Source of the DNA: Helicobacteraceae bacterium
GTDB lineage: Bacteria > Campylobacterota > Campylobacteria > Campylobacterales > Sulfurimonadaceae
NCBI GenBank assembly: GCA_013138865.1
Contig: WTBY01000037.1
Span: 1-64,000, forward strand
Reading direction: 5' to 3'
DNA length: 64,000 nucleotides
Shown: positions 17,016 through 26,330 of the stretch, one piece after another
Numbering within the stretch: position 1 is the stretch's first letter
How the letters are laid out: each line of letters starts with the position of its first letter
Translations under genes and position numbers: made by a program
Notes under the pieces: model-generated
Databases searched by the model: none
Told to the model about the DNA's origin: nothing
Seen by the model: only the letters and a program-made list of their open reading frames with translations

Positions 17016-17123
17016 AAAAATTCCTATTTATCTTTTCATATTTATTATTTAATGCATATTATAGCTCAATATTACTACTACGGAAACTTATTATTTATAA
17101 TATAAGCATAATGCAAATAAAGC

Positions 17124-17129
17124 TATAAT
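17124..17129 (+). promoter_or_regulatory. -10 box of sensory operon
   Basis: A consensus TATAAT at 17124-17129 lies 25 bases before the ATG at 17154. The upstream region is AT-rich without a clear -35 box, as is usual for Campylobacterota housekeeping promoters. It is the only good promoter seen before the five-gene operon. Confidence 0.6.
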
Positions 17130-17153
17130 GAGGTACTTAAATAAAGGCTATTT

Positions 17154-18062
17154 ATGAAAAAACTATTTTTACTACTTCTACTTACATTCACTCTCTCAGC
17201 AAAAACTATTACTCCAAATGAGGTTTATTCTCAAGTTTCACTGATTACAGACGAGGTCCACTTTTTACTGAATTATTATGGTATCAAGCATGAAAATAAC
17301 GAGATCACAAAACATCCAAAAGTCTCTACAAAACTTAAACCTAGAAACGTATGGCAAATGACTTATGAAATAATGGTTAAAATAAATATATTGAGAGAAG
17401 ATAATAACCTTCCAGTTATTGAGCCTGTAAATATGTCACCTGTACTCAACTTAAACCCTGATATGGTTTATGAACAGACACAAAGAATTTTAACAGAGTT
17501 GAAAATTTTTGAGATTAGAATGGGAATAAAAGCACCGATTTTTGAAAAAAAAATATTCAAGGGTAAAACTTCCTTAGATGTTTATAATGCACTTACTCAT
17601 GTTTCTAAAAATATTGATGAGCTAAATAAAGGTACTGTTACTCCATCATTCGTATTTGCTGAACAGATGAGAGTATATGAAGACATAACACTACTGCTAG
17701 AGCGTCTTAAGATAGAAGATAAAAGTATTCCAAGCGCTAAGAAACTGGGTTCTGTTCCAGAAAATGCTTTTGATGAGTCTCTAAAACTTTTGGAGAAGAT
17801 CAAACAACTTCAAATTATCTCTGGAATAAATTTTGTAGATTTTTCAGAGTTTAAAAAAGGTAACGAATCTCCAAGTGATGTTTTTACAATTACTCAAATG
17901 ATTTTAGCAGAACTTCAGACATTAAAGGCGTATGTTGGTGAAGACACCATTACAAAAGCTGCAATAAGGTACAACACTAAAACACCTTCAGAAGTTCGTC
18001 AGCTTGTTAGTTGGAATCTTAGAAAACTAAACCTAATTCACTCTTTAAATAAAGGTAACTAA
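17154..18062 (+). CDS. exported protein built of about eight 38-residue repeats
   Basis: This 302-residue protein starts with a signal peptide (residues 1-16, cleavage likely after LSA). The rest is a series of degenerate units beginning P-x-x-[VA]-[FYW] and followed by an amphipathic helix with the pattern I-L-x-E-L-x3-L. Units start near residues 21, 63, 102, 139, 164, 202, 240 and 278, so most are 37-42 long. No known domain is recognised. It precedes the hybrid kinase by one base, making it a likely periplasmic binding or scaffold partner for the kinase sensor domain. Confidence 0.7.
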   Translation: MKKLFLLLLLTFTLSAKTITPNEVYSQVSLITDEVHFLLNYYGIKHENNEITKHPKVSTKLKPRNVWQMTYEIMVKINILREDNNLPVIEPVNMSPVLNLNPDMVYEQTQRILTELKIFEIRMGIKAPIFEKKIFKGKTSLDVYNALTHVSKNIDELNKGTVTPSFVFAEQMRVYEDITLLLERLKIEDKSIPSAKKLGSVPENAFDESLKLLEKIKQLQIISGINFVDFSEFKKGNESPSDVFTITQMILAELQTLKAYVGEDTITKAAIRYNTKTPSEVRQLVSWNLRKLNLIHSLNKGN

Positions 18063-18063
18063 C

Positions 18064-21000
18064 ATGAATCTATCTGTTAAAAATAAAATATTTTCTATCT
18101 TTGTCATTACAACTATTATCTCTATTAGTGCTATTGGTTGGTTTGGTTTTAGTAGTGCTAAAGATGCCTATATAGACTCTGCACTATCTATAAATCAAGG
18201 TGAAACTAAAGCTCTAGCAAATGAGATCAAAGGTGTTTTAGGAACCATACCTGAAGATGTACTCTATAATGCAAATTTCTATGCACTAGAAAAACTCTTA
18301 GTTTGGGAAGACTTAGAAGATAAGAAAAAAATACAAAAATGGAAAAATATCTATATTTCAAGTCTAAAAGACTATGTACTAAATAAACAACTTTACTACC
18401 AAATTAGAGTTTTAGATAATAAAGGTAATGAGAAAATACTTCTTAAGTATAACGAAAAGTCAGGTACTATCATAGATACTCCAAAAAACAGACTCCAAAA
18501 TAAGTCTCATATAAACTATTTTTTAGAAGCGAAAAAACTAAAAAAAGGGAAATTCTATATATCACCAATGACTTTAAATATAGAAAATGGTGTAATAGAA
18601 AAACCTTATGTCCCAGTTATCAGATACTCTACTCCTATAATAGATCAAAATGGTGAGTTTAAAGGTGTGATTGTACTTAACTTTAACGCAACATATATTT
18701 TAAATGAGATCGCAACTGCAAAAGCTATTGATGACACAAGAGAGGTACAAAAGTACTACCTTGTAAATGAGCAAGGTTACTATTTATTTATAGGTGACAA
18801 AAGTAAGAGGTGGGGCTTACAATTGGGTCATGATTACTCTTTTACAAGAGACTATCCTGGTATTTTAGAAAAGTTTAAAGATAAAGATCAGACTACCTTT
18901 ATAAAAAATGGAAGAATTTTTTCTATGGATAAAATATACCCTAATAAGGCAGATAACCAGTATAGGTTTTGGTACTTGGTTACTGAAATTGATGAGCAAG
19001 TAGCATTTTCATCGTTAGAGACTTTTATAAATATCTTTTTTATAATTCTTATATTTGTTCTATTTTTTAGTCTACTAACTACAAACTGGTATATTTCAAA
19101 AATTATAACTCCTTTAGAAAAAGTAACCTCTCAACTAAAAGCTCTCTCAAGAGGTGAAATAAAAAAAGAAGAAATTACTTATAGTGCTAATGATGAAGTA
19201 GGTGAGATTGTAAGTTATACTACTATTTTAGTTGATGCTATTGAGACTACAATACAGCAAGCTAGATTAGTGGCTAATGGAGACTTTTCAAAAGAGATAA
19301 ACCTTCTTAGCAAAAACGACCAACTAGGTCTCTCTATTCAAGATATGACAAAGAGACTAAAAGAGATAACAGAGCTCTCAAGCTCACTCTCAAATGGTAA
19401 TTATGATGTAAATGTTATAGTTAAAGGCAGTAGTGATCATTTAGGTATTGCACTTAAAGATATGGTTACATACCTAAAGACTATAACTGAACTTACTGAG
19501 TCTATAGCTCTAGGTGATCTAAATGTTATGTATAAAGCTAAGGGCGAGCAAGATCGTTTAGGTCTTGCTATACTTCAAATGACAAGCTACCTAAGAAGTA
19601 TATTGAAGCAGGCTAACTCTATTTCTAAAAATGACTTTAGTGGCTCTATTGAAGCAAGAAGTAAAGATGATGAGTTAGGTATAGCACTTATTACAATGAC
19701 AGATATTTTAAGAGACTCAGCAATAAAAAATAAAAATGAGATCTATTTTAGTGAAGGAATAGCTACATTTAGTGACAGCTTGAGTGGAATTAGTGAGACT
19801 AGTAAATTAGCAAAAGAGGCAATCACAATGGCATGTCGTTATATAGATGCAAGTAGTGGTGCTATATATATCTATAACAAAGATAATGCCGAGTTAAACC
19901 TTATAGCTTCTTATGCGTATACTTCTCGTGATGCACTTTCCAATATTTTCAAACTTGGAGAGGGTGTTGTTGGACAAGTTGCACTAGAGAAAGAGCCTAT
20001 ACTTCTTAAAAATATAAAAGATGATGAGTATAAAATTCAGAGTGCTACCACAGTTGCATCTGCTAAAGAGGTCTACACTTTTCCTCTAATAATTGAGGGT
20101 GAACTATTTGGTGTAGCTGAAGTGATGAGTTTTGAAAGCTTTAGTGATATTCAAAAAGATTACTTAGCTAAAGCTGCTAGCATTTTTTCAACAGCACTTC
20201 ATACCACAAGTCAAAATGCACAAATAAAAGTACTTCTTGAAAAATCTCAACAAGCATTTGAAGAGCTACAGGTTCAAAGTGAAGAGCTACAAGAGTCAAA
20301 CGTTCAAATGGAAGAGCAACAACAACAGCTGACTATTCAGTCTAAAGAACTTACAGACAAAAATAATACACTAGCAAACGCAAAAAAAGAGATCGATAAA
20401 CGTGCTGAAGATTTTGAACGTGCATCTACTTATAAAAGTGAGTTTTTAGCAAACATGAGTCATGAGTTAAGAACACCACTTAACTCGATCATACTACTCT
20501 CTAAACTCCTAACACAAAACCAAAATAACACTCTAAATGAGAAAGATGTAGAAAAAAGTAGTGTTATTCATAAAGCAGGAAACGATCTACTTCTTCTTAT
20601 AAATGATATTTTAGACTTAACAAAAATAGAGTCAGGAAATATGGAGCTACTAAGTGAAGAGATAAATACAAAAGAGCTTTGTGAAGATATGAAAGGACTC
20701 TTTAACGCTTTAGCTGATGAGAAGAAAATAGAGTTTATTATTAATGACTCGTTTAAGTCAGCTTTTGTAACAGACAAAACAAAAATAGCACAAGTTCTTA
20801 AAAACTTACTAAGTAACTCCTTTAAATTTACAAAAAAGGGTTCAATTACACTCTCTATTATTAAAGAGAAGAGCAATCTACTCATAAGTGTAAAAGATAC
20901 GGGTATAGGTATACCAAATGACAAACTAGAGTATATCTTCGATGCATTTAAACAAGTAGATGGATCTATTAGTCGTGAGTTTGGTGGAACTGGCTTGGGT

Positions 21001-21594
21001 CTGTCTATTACTAAAACTATAGTTGATCTTATGGGTGGTAGAATTGATCTTAGCTCTACATTTGGAGAGGGCACTATTTTTAAAATAACACTTCCACTTG
21101 AAAATAATAGCGTAATTGAAAAAGCTATAAAAGAAGAAATTCAAGAGTTTAACCTTCAAGCAAACAGTCCAGAAGTAGCAATTATCTTAGACGAAGATGA
21201 CACTATATTTAACAACAAAGTGTTGAGCGAAAAAAATATTCTTATAGTTGATGATGATAGTAGAAATATATTTACATTAACGTCTATACTAGAGAGTATG
21301 GACGCTGATGTTTATAGTGCTTTTAATGGTCAAGAGGCCATTGATACTCTTGAAGAAGGTACGCATATAGACCTAATATTAATGGATATTATGATGCCTG
21401 TTATGGATGGACTAAAAGCTATAGAGTCAATTAAAGCTAACAAAAAGTTTAAAGATATCCCTATAATAGCTATAACAGCTAAAACAATGCCTGAAGATAA
21501 ACAAGCATGTTTAGATGCTGGAGCTGATGAGTATTTATCTAAACCTTTAGAGCATCAAGCGTTAATATCAACAATAAAAGCCTGGGTAAAATAG
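18064..21594 (+). CDS. hybrid histidine kinase with five HAMP units, GAF and receiver
   Basis: This 1176-residue membrane protein has a first transmembrane helix (about 9-30), a periplasmic dCache-like sensor (about 35-310), a second helix (322-341), then five consecutive HAMP-like units starting near 345, 400, 440, 478 and 518. A GAF domain (about 575-715), a Gln/Glu-rich coiled coil (720-785), HisKA with His800 in NMSHELRTPLN, HATPase_c (with DTGIGIP and GGTGLGLSI) and a C-terminal receiver (Asp1108 in LMDIMMPVMDG) follow. It should autophosphorylate and pass phosphate to its own receiver or to the downstream response regulators. Confidence 0.88.
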   Translation: MNLSVKNKIFSIFVITTIISISAIGWFGFSSAKDAYIDSALSINQGETKALANEIKGVLGTIPEDVLYNANFYALEKLLVWEDLEDKKKIQKWKNIYISSLKDYVLNKQLYYQIRVLDNKGNEKILLKYNEKSGTIIDTPKNRLQNKSHINYFLEAKKLKKGKFYISPMTLNIENGVIEKPYVPVIRYSTPIIDQNGEFKGVIVLNFNATYILNEIATAKAIDDTREVQKYYLVNEQGYYLFIGDKSKRWGLQLGHDYSFTRDYPGILEKFKDKDQTTFIKNGRIFSMDKIYPNKADNQYRFWYLVTEIDEQVAFSSLETFINIFFIILIFVLFFSLLTTNWYISKIITPLEKVTSQLKALSRGEIKKEEITYSANDEVGEIVSYTTILVDAIETTIQQARLVANGDFSKEINLLSKNDQLGLSIQDMTKRLKEITELSSSLSNGNYDVNVIVKGSSDHLGIALKDMVTYLKTITELTESIALGDLNVMYKAKGEQDRLGLAILQMTSYLRSILKQANSISKNDFSGSIEARSKDDELGIALITMTDILRDSAIKNKNEIYFSEGIATFSDSLSGISETSKLAKEAITMACRYIDASSGAIYIYNKDNAELNLIASYAYTSRDALSNIFKLGEGVVGQVALEKEPILLKNIKDDEYKIQSATTVASAKEVYTFPLIIEGELFGVAEVMSFESFSDIQKDYLAKAASIFSTALHTTSQNAQIKVLLEKSQQAFEELQVQSEELQESNVQMEEQQQQLTIQSKELTDKNNTLANAKKEIDKRAEDFERASTYKSEFLANMSHELRTPLNSIILLSKLLTQNQNNTLNEKDVEKSSVIHKAGNDLLLLINDILDLTKIESGNMELLSEEINTKELCEDMKGLFNALADEKKIEFIINDSFKSAFVTDKTKIAQVLKNLLSNSFKFTKKGSITLSIIKEKSNLLISVKDTGIGIPNDKLEYIFDAFKQVDGSISREFGGTGLGLSITKTIVDLMGGRIDLSSTFGEGTIFKITLPLENNSVIEKAIKEEIQEFNLQANSPEVAIILDEDDTIFNNKVLSEKNILIVDDDSRNIFTLTSILESMDADVYSAFNGQEAIDTLEEGTHIDLILMDIMMPVMDGLKAIESIKANKKFKDIPIIAITAKTMPEDKQACLDAGADEYLSKPLEHQALISTIKAWVK

Positions 21595-23262
21595 TTGTTA
21601 AAATTTTTTGAAAAAGATCATCGTTGCGAAGTTTTAATAGATCCACCATTTAAAAGTGAAGATATTAAAACGCTCTCAACACTATTTTCAAAAAACTATA
21701 TCTCGTGGAGTATAATATTTGGTAGAATTTATAGTGTTGAAGTAGAGTTAATTCAACTTCTTTATAAAGAAATTATAAAAAATAAAAAGAGTATATCGCT
21801 TACAACACATAAATATAAGTTAAATCGTTATTTTCATCAACTGGGTTTTACAACAACTTTTAACTCACTTATAAAAGATGATGTAATTGATGTTGAAAGT
21901 GTAGAAGTTGTTCTTATTGGTGGAAGTGCTGATTCATCTTCAAAAGTTATGGAGATCATAAAAAATTGCTCATTTAAAAACTTAACACTTATTATTGTTC
22001 AACATGTAGAGGCGAATGGAACTCAACTGTTTGATAAAGTTTTACAAGAGTACACATCAACAAAAGTTACTTACGCAAAAGATGGTGAAGAAATTAAAAA
22101 GTCAAGAATCTATATAGCACCACACAATACTCATTTAAAAGTAATCGATGGTTATTTTGCACTAAGCTTTGAAAAGAAATATAACTTTTCTCGGCCATCT
22201 ATCTCGATCTCTTATGACTCTTTTTCTACATACTATAAAGATAAGCTAGTAGTTATTCAAGAGTGTGGTTACTCTAATGATGGAGTAGATAAGCTAAAAC
22301 TTTTAAAAAAGAATAAAACAAAAATAATTATTCAAGATAAGTGTGAATGTGAAGCGAAACCTATGGTACTCAATGCACTTGAATTAAATTTAGAAGACTA
22401 CATTTTCAACATTCAAAATATAGTCTCTTTTATAAACTTTTTAGATTTGCAAAACTCAGACTCTCATAAAGTAGAATATCTGCTAGATATGATCTTAAAA
22501 ATATATGGTTATGATTTTAGGCTATATCAACGAAGTATGATTGAGAGACGTTTAAAAATTTTTATGCTCAAACATGATATACACACTATTAAGAATGCTG
22601 TAGGTGTAATTCTTTTTAATAGAAGTGCCTTTAAAGGGTTTTTTTTAGAGGCCTCTATCAATGTAACTGAGCTCTTTAGAGATACCTTATCTTTTAGTTC
22701 TATTGTAGATCTTTTAAAACACAGTTGTACAAAAAAACAATCTTTAAAAATATGGAGTGCTGGTTGTAGTAGCGGTGAAGAGGCCTATTCAATAGGAATT
22801 ATCCTTAAATCTTTAGCAATACTAGACAAGTCTATAATTTATGCTACTGACTTTAATAGTGTAATTTTAGAAGAGGCAAAAAATGCTATCTATTCTCAAG
22901 AAAGTTACAAGGTTGCAAAAAATAACTTTAATGAAATTAATCTAGATGATAACTTAGATAACTACATTACACAAAACAGTAACTTTATAACTATTAATGA
23001 GAATATTCGTAAAAAAGTACTGTTTTTTCAACACAACTTAGCTACGGATAGCTCTTTTAATGAATTTGATATTATAATATGTAAGAATGTTATAATATAT
23101 TTTGATAATACTTTACAAAACAGAGTATTCCAACTATTTTATGACTCACTTAAATTTGGTGGTTTTTTGGTATTAGGTGAATCTGAGGCAATACAAGAAG
23201 AGTTTACAAATAAATTTATTAAATGTACTGACAAGTGTAAAATATTTAAGAAAGTTGCATAA
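21595..23262 (+). CDS. CheB-CheR fusion without receiver
   Basis: This 555-residue protein starts with TTG immediately after the kinase stop. Residues 1-95 form a small STAS-like region. Residues 104-285 are a CheB methylesterase domain with the catalytic Ser111 (IGGSADS), His137 (VQHVEAN) and Asp229 (GYSNDGVDKL) all present. Residues 290-555 are a CheR methyltransferase with SINVTELFRD, the SAM motif AGCSSGEEAYSI and CKNVIIYF. The usual CheB receiver is missing. The fusion could set and remove a methyl mark on the same target, perhaps the HAMP-rich kinase or a receptor elsewhere. Confidence 0.85.
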   Translation: MLKFFEKDHRCEVLIDPPFKSEDIKTLSTLFSKNYISWSIIFGRIYSVEVELIQLLYKEIIKNKKSISLTTHKYKLNRYFHQLGFTTTFNSLIKDDVIDVESVEVVLIGGSADSSSKVMEIIKNCSFKNLTLIIVQHVEANGTQLFDKVLQEYTSTKVTYAKDGEEIKKSRIYIAPHNTHLKVIDGYFALSFEKKYNFSRPSISISYDSFSTYYKDKLVVIQECGYSNDGVDKLKLLKKNKTKIIIQDKCECEAKPMVLNALELNLEDYIFNIQNIVSFINFLDLQNSDSHKVEYLLDMILKIYGYDFRLYQRSMIERRLKIFMLKHDIHTIKNAVGVILFNRSAFKGFFLEASINVTELFRDTLSFSSIVDLLKHSCTKKQSLKIWSAGCSSGEEAYSIGIILKSLAILDKSIIYATDFNSVILEEAKNAIYSQESYKVAKNNFNEINLDDNLDNYITQNSNFITINENIRKKVLFFQHNLATDSSFNEFDIIICKNVIIYFDNTLQNRVFQLFYDSLKFGGFLVLGESEAIQEEFTNKFIKCTDKCKIFKKVA

Positions 23263-24528
23263 ATGAAACAAAATATACTTTGTGTAGATGATATACAGAC
23301 AAACCTTTTTATACTTACTAGTGTTTTTGAAGAGTTTGCAGGAGATCAGTATAACCTCTTCCTTGCAACTTCTGCTATGGAGGGTTTAGATATCCTTCTT
23401 AAAGAGAAAATAGACCTCATCTTACTAGACATTATGATGCCTGAAATAGATGGCTTTGCTGCCGCTAAGATGATAAGATCAAATAAAAAGACAAAAGATA
23501 TTCCGATCATATTTGTAACTGCTAAAAAAGATGATGAATCAATAGAGATGTGTTATAAAGTCGGTGGTGATGACTATGTTAATAAGCCATTTAACTATAC
23601 TGAACTATTAGCACGTGTCTCATTTCATATACAATCAAAAGAGAAAGATGTACTTCTTAAAGAAGAGCAAGAGTATGTGCAAAGTATCTTAAATTTACAA
23701 GAAAACATGATCCTTGTAACTGATGGTAAAAAAGCAATAAATGCTAATCATGCTCTTTTAAACTTCTATAATGTAGAAACTGTAGAAGATTTTCAAAAGA
23801 CGTTAAAATGTGTCTGTTTTACTTTTATAAAAGATGATGGATTCTTTAGTCTGAACCTTTTAAAAGAAGATGATCAATGGGTTAATGAAGTTATACAACG
23901 ATCCAAAAGCGAAGATGTGGTCGTAAAAATTATAAAAGATGAAACAATAGAGGCTATATTTAACGTAAAAGCTGCAACTTTCAAAGAACAATACATAGTA
24001 ACGCTTACAGATATAACGCAAATTTCAAACCTCTCTTTAGAGTATCAACATGAAGCAAACTTTGACTCTTTAACTCAGGTATATAATAGAAATATGTTTC
24101 AACGCCTTATAAGTAAAAAAATAACTATGGCTAAAGTAGAAGCTACCTCTTTTGTTTTTATTATATTAGATATAGATTATTTTAAAAATGTTAATGATAC
24201 TCACGGTCACTTAGTAGGTGACAAAGTACTTAAACAGTTATCTGCACTTATTAAAAAACATACAAGAATAAATGATATTTTTGCTAGATGGGGCGGAGAA
24301 GAGTTTGTTTTAAGCTTTAATGTAAAACTCAAAAAGGGTCTTGAAATAGCTGAAAGTTTAAGAGTACATATTGAGAATGAAAATTTTGAAGATGTAGACC
24401 AGATCACTTGTAGTTTTGGAGTAACTGAGTTTAAAGATAATGACACACAAGACAGTCTAATAAAACGAGCTGATACAGCTCTTTATGAAGCAAAAGAGCG
24501 TGGAAGAAATATGGTTTGTCAAGCTTAA
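23263..24528 (+). CDS. response regulator diguanylate cyclase
   Basis: This 421-residue protein has an N-terminal receiver (Asp56 in LLDIMMPEIDG), a central PAS-like region (about 135-255) and a C-terminal GGDEF domain. The active-site GGEEF at 344-348 is intact, and an RxxD product-inhibition site (RIND, 335-338) lies five residues before it. It should make c-di-GMP when phosphorylated. The ATG directly follows the CheB-CheR stop. The phosphate donor is probably the hybrid kinase in the same operon. Confidence 0.9.
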   Translation: MKQNILCVDDIQTNLFILTSVFEEFAGDQYNLFLATSAMEGLDILLKEKIDLILLDIMMPEIDGFAAAKMIRSNKKTKDIPIIFVTAKKDDESIEMCYKVGGDDYVNKPFNYTELLARVSFHIQSKEKDVLLKEEQEYVQSILNLQENMILVTDGKKAINANHALLNFYNVETVEDFQKTLKCVCFTFIKDDGFFSLNLLKEDDQWVNEVIQRSKSEDVVVKIIKDETIEAIFNVKAATFKEQYIVTLTDITQISNLSLEYQHEANFDSLTQVYNRNMFQRLISKKITMAKVEATSFVFIILDIDYFKNVNDTHGHLVGDKVLKQLSALIKKHTRINDIFARWGGEEFVLSFNVKLKKGLEIAESLRVHIENENFEDVDQITCSFGVTEFKDNDTQDSLIKRADTALYEAKERGRNMVCQA

Positions 24529-26330
24529 AGTCTAAGTATACAATTCTTTGTGTTGATGATAATGCAAATAACCTTTTTACGATAAATGCTCTTTTAAGTA
24601 CCCTAGATAGTGTCAAGACTAAAGATGCTCTTGGTGCTAAAGAGGCTTTAGATATTTTACTAACTCAACATATTGATCTCATACTTTGTGACGTTCAAAT
24701 GCCAGATATTAATGGTTTTGAGTTGGCAAAGATGATCAAGTCAAATAAAAAAACTAAAGATATCCCTATAATTTTTGTAACGGCTGTTTTTAAAAGTGAA
24801 GAGTTTATAAAACAGGGCTTTCAACTTGGTGCGGTTGATTATATAACAAAACCTATAGATGACAACCAACTTCTTAATAAGCTAAATCTCTATCTTAAAA
24901 TATTTACAGAAAAAGAAAAAGTTTTACAGAGTGAAAAAAGACTCTTTGATATAGCTCAAAGTATTGGTAATGGTATCTATACACTAGATACTGATTACAA
25001 TACAACATTTATCAATAACGAAGCACTAACTCTTCTTGGTTTTAAAGAGAGTGAACTACTAGGTAAATGTATTCATGATTATATTCACTATAAAGATATC
25101 AACAATAACCAAATTTTGTCTAAAGATTGTTGTGTTCACCAATCGATGTTAGCTAACAATATCTGTAGAAACGAAAATGAGTACTTAGTAAAAAAGGATG
25201 GTACTTTTTTACCTGTTTCGATAGTTACTACACCTCTTAGTATAAGCAATGAGGTAGTAGGGACTGTTGCTGTTTTTACAGATAAGTCAAATCAAAATAA
25301 AATAAGTCTGCTTGAACATGAAAAGCTTAAAAATCAAGAGCAGATGATTCACTCTATGATCGACATGATCGAATCACGTGACTCTTACACAGCGGGACAT
25401 ACCAAAAGAGTTGCATACTACTGTAAGCTCATAGCACAAGAGATGAATTTTAGTAATAATGATGTTGAGCTATTACAAAATGCTGCTTGGTTACATGACA
25501 TAGGTAAAATATCTACACCTGACAGTGTTCTTTTGAAACCTGGTAATTTAGACAAGAGAGAGTATTCCCTAATTCAAGAACATCTAAATTCTGGTTTTAC
25601 TATGTTAAATAGTATCGATCAGTATAAAGAGATTGCATCGGTTATGAGAGAACATCATGAAAAGTATGATGGCTCAGGTTATCCAAGAGGACTAATAGGT
25701 GATGAAATAAAACCTTTAAGTAAGATCATGATTGTAGCAGATGCTTTTGATGCTATGACAACTAACAGAGTCTACAAGCCAAAAAAGAGTATTGAGGTTG
25801 CACTAAAAGAGCTAGAGAGTTTAAGTGCTATTCACTTTCACCCTAATGTAGTTCATGCAGCAAAAAAAGTTCTAAAAAATATAAATATAGATGAAGAGAT
25901 CTCTCAACTACCAACGACAGAAATAGAAGAACAAAGGTTCGCATATTTTTACAAAGATCGTTTAACAAACCTGTTTATTATAGACTATATGGAGCTTATA
26001 CTACGCTACTACGTAAAAACAAAAGATATTTATACTTATGACATTAAGTTACACCACTTTAGTGCCTACAACAAAAAGTTTGGTTGGAAGAGTGGCGATT
26101 GCTACTTAATAAACTTTTCTGAATTTTTAAATAACATAGATAAAAAAAGTGTTGTTTTTAGAGTTGAAGGTGATGACTTTATGATCTTGAGTGAAAGTAA
26201 AATAGAGAGTATAGAGAGTAAAATTAAAGAGTACATTAATAATACAGAAAAAACTTTAGCGTGCTCCGTTGAAGAGAAGTTTATCGAAGATGTTCATAAC
26301 AACATGAAATCACTTTTGCAGATAGTTTAA
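24516..26330 (+). CDS. response regulator with PAS, HD-GYP and degenerate GGDEF
   Basis: This 604-residue protein starts with TTG at 24516, inside the end of the previous gene (13-base overlap). It holds a receiver (Asp59 in LCDVQMPDING), a PAS domain (about 140-260), and an HD-GYP domain with LHDIGK (326-331) and HHEKYDGSGYP (380-390) intact, predicted to hydrolyse c-di-GMP. Residues 455-600 look like a GGDEF domain whose signature has become EGDDF, so probably inactive. It would oppose the cyclase encoded just upstream. Confidence 0.87.
   Translation: MSSLKSKYTILCVDDNANNLFTINALLSTLDSVKTKDALGAKEALDILLTQHIDLILCDVQMPDINGFELAKMIKSNKKTKDIPIIFVTAVFKSEEFIKQGFQLGAVDYITKPIDDNQLLNKLNLYLKIFTEKEKVLQSEKRLFDIAQSIGNGIYTLDTDYNTTFINNEALTLLGFKESELLGKCIHDYIHYKDINNNQILSKDCCVHQSMLANNICRNENEYLVKKDGTFLPVSIVTTPLSISNEVVGTVAVFTDKSNQNKISLLEHEKLKNQEQMIHSMIDMIESRDSYTAGHTKRVAYYCKLIAQEMNFSNNDVELLQNAAWLHDIGKISTPDSVLLKPGNLDKREYSLIQEHLNSGFTMLNSIDQYKEIASVMREHHEKYDGSGYPRGLIGDEIKPLSKIMIVADAFDAMTTNRVYKPKKSIEVALKELESLSAIHFHPNVVHAAKKVLKNINIDEEISQLPTTEIEEQRFAYFYKDRLTNLFIIDYMELILRYYVKTKDIYTYDIKLHHFSAYNKKFGWKSGDCYLINFSEFLNNIDKKSVVFRVEGDDFMILSESKIESIESKIKEYINNTEKTLACSVEEKFIEDVHNNMKSLLQIV

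Noticed and set aside
17016-17153. Cysteine- or SAM-type riboswitch upstream of cysK
   Set aside because: The leader is only AT-rich sequence with no conserved stem-loop pattern that I can recognise, and it is too short for a known class.
20568-21074. Long antisense ORF inside the hybrid kinase gene
   Set aside because: It lies wholly opposite the conserved HATPase region, has no ribosome binding site and its protein is Ser/Leu-rich without family features. It is a frame shadow.
24511-24535. Possible frameshift joining the cyclase and HD-GYP regulators into one protein
   Set aside because: Each protein begins with its own complete receiver, the upstream stop is clean, and a TTG start with a GGAAG-type site fits. 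Two overlapping genes explain the sequence better.
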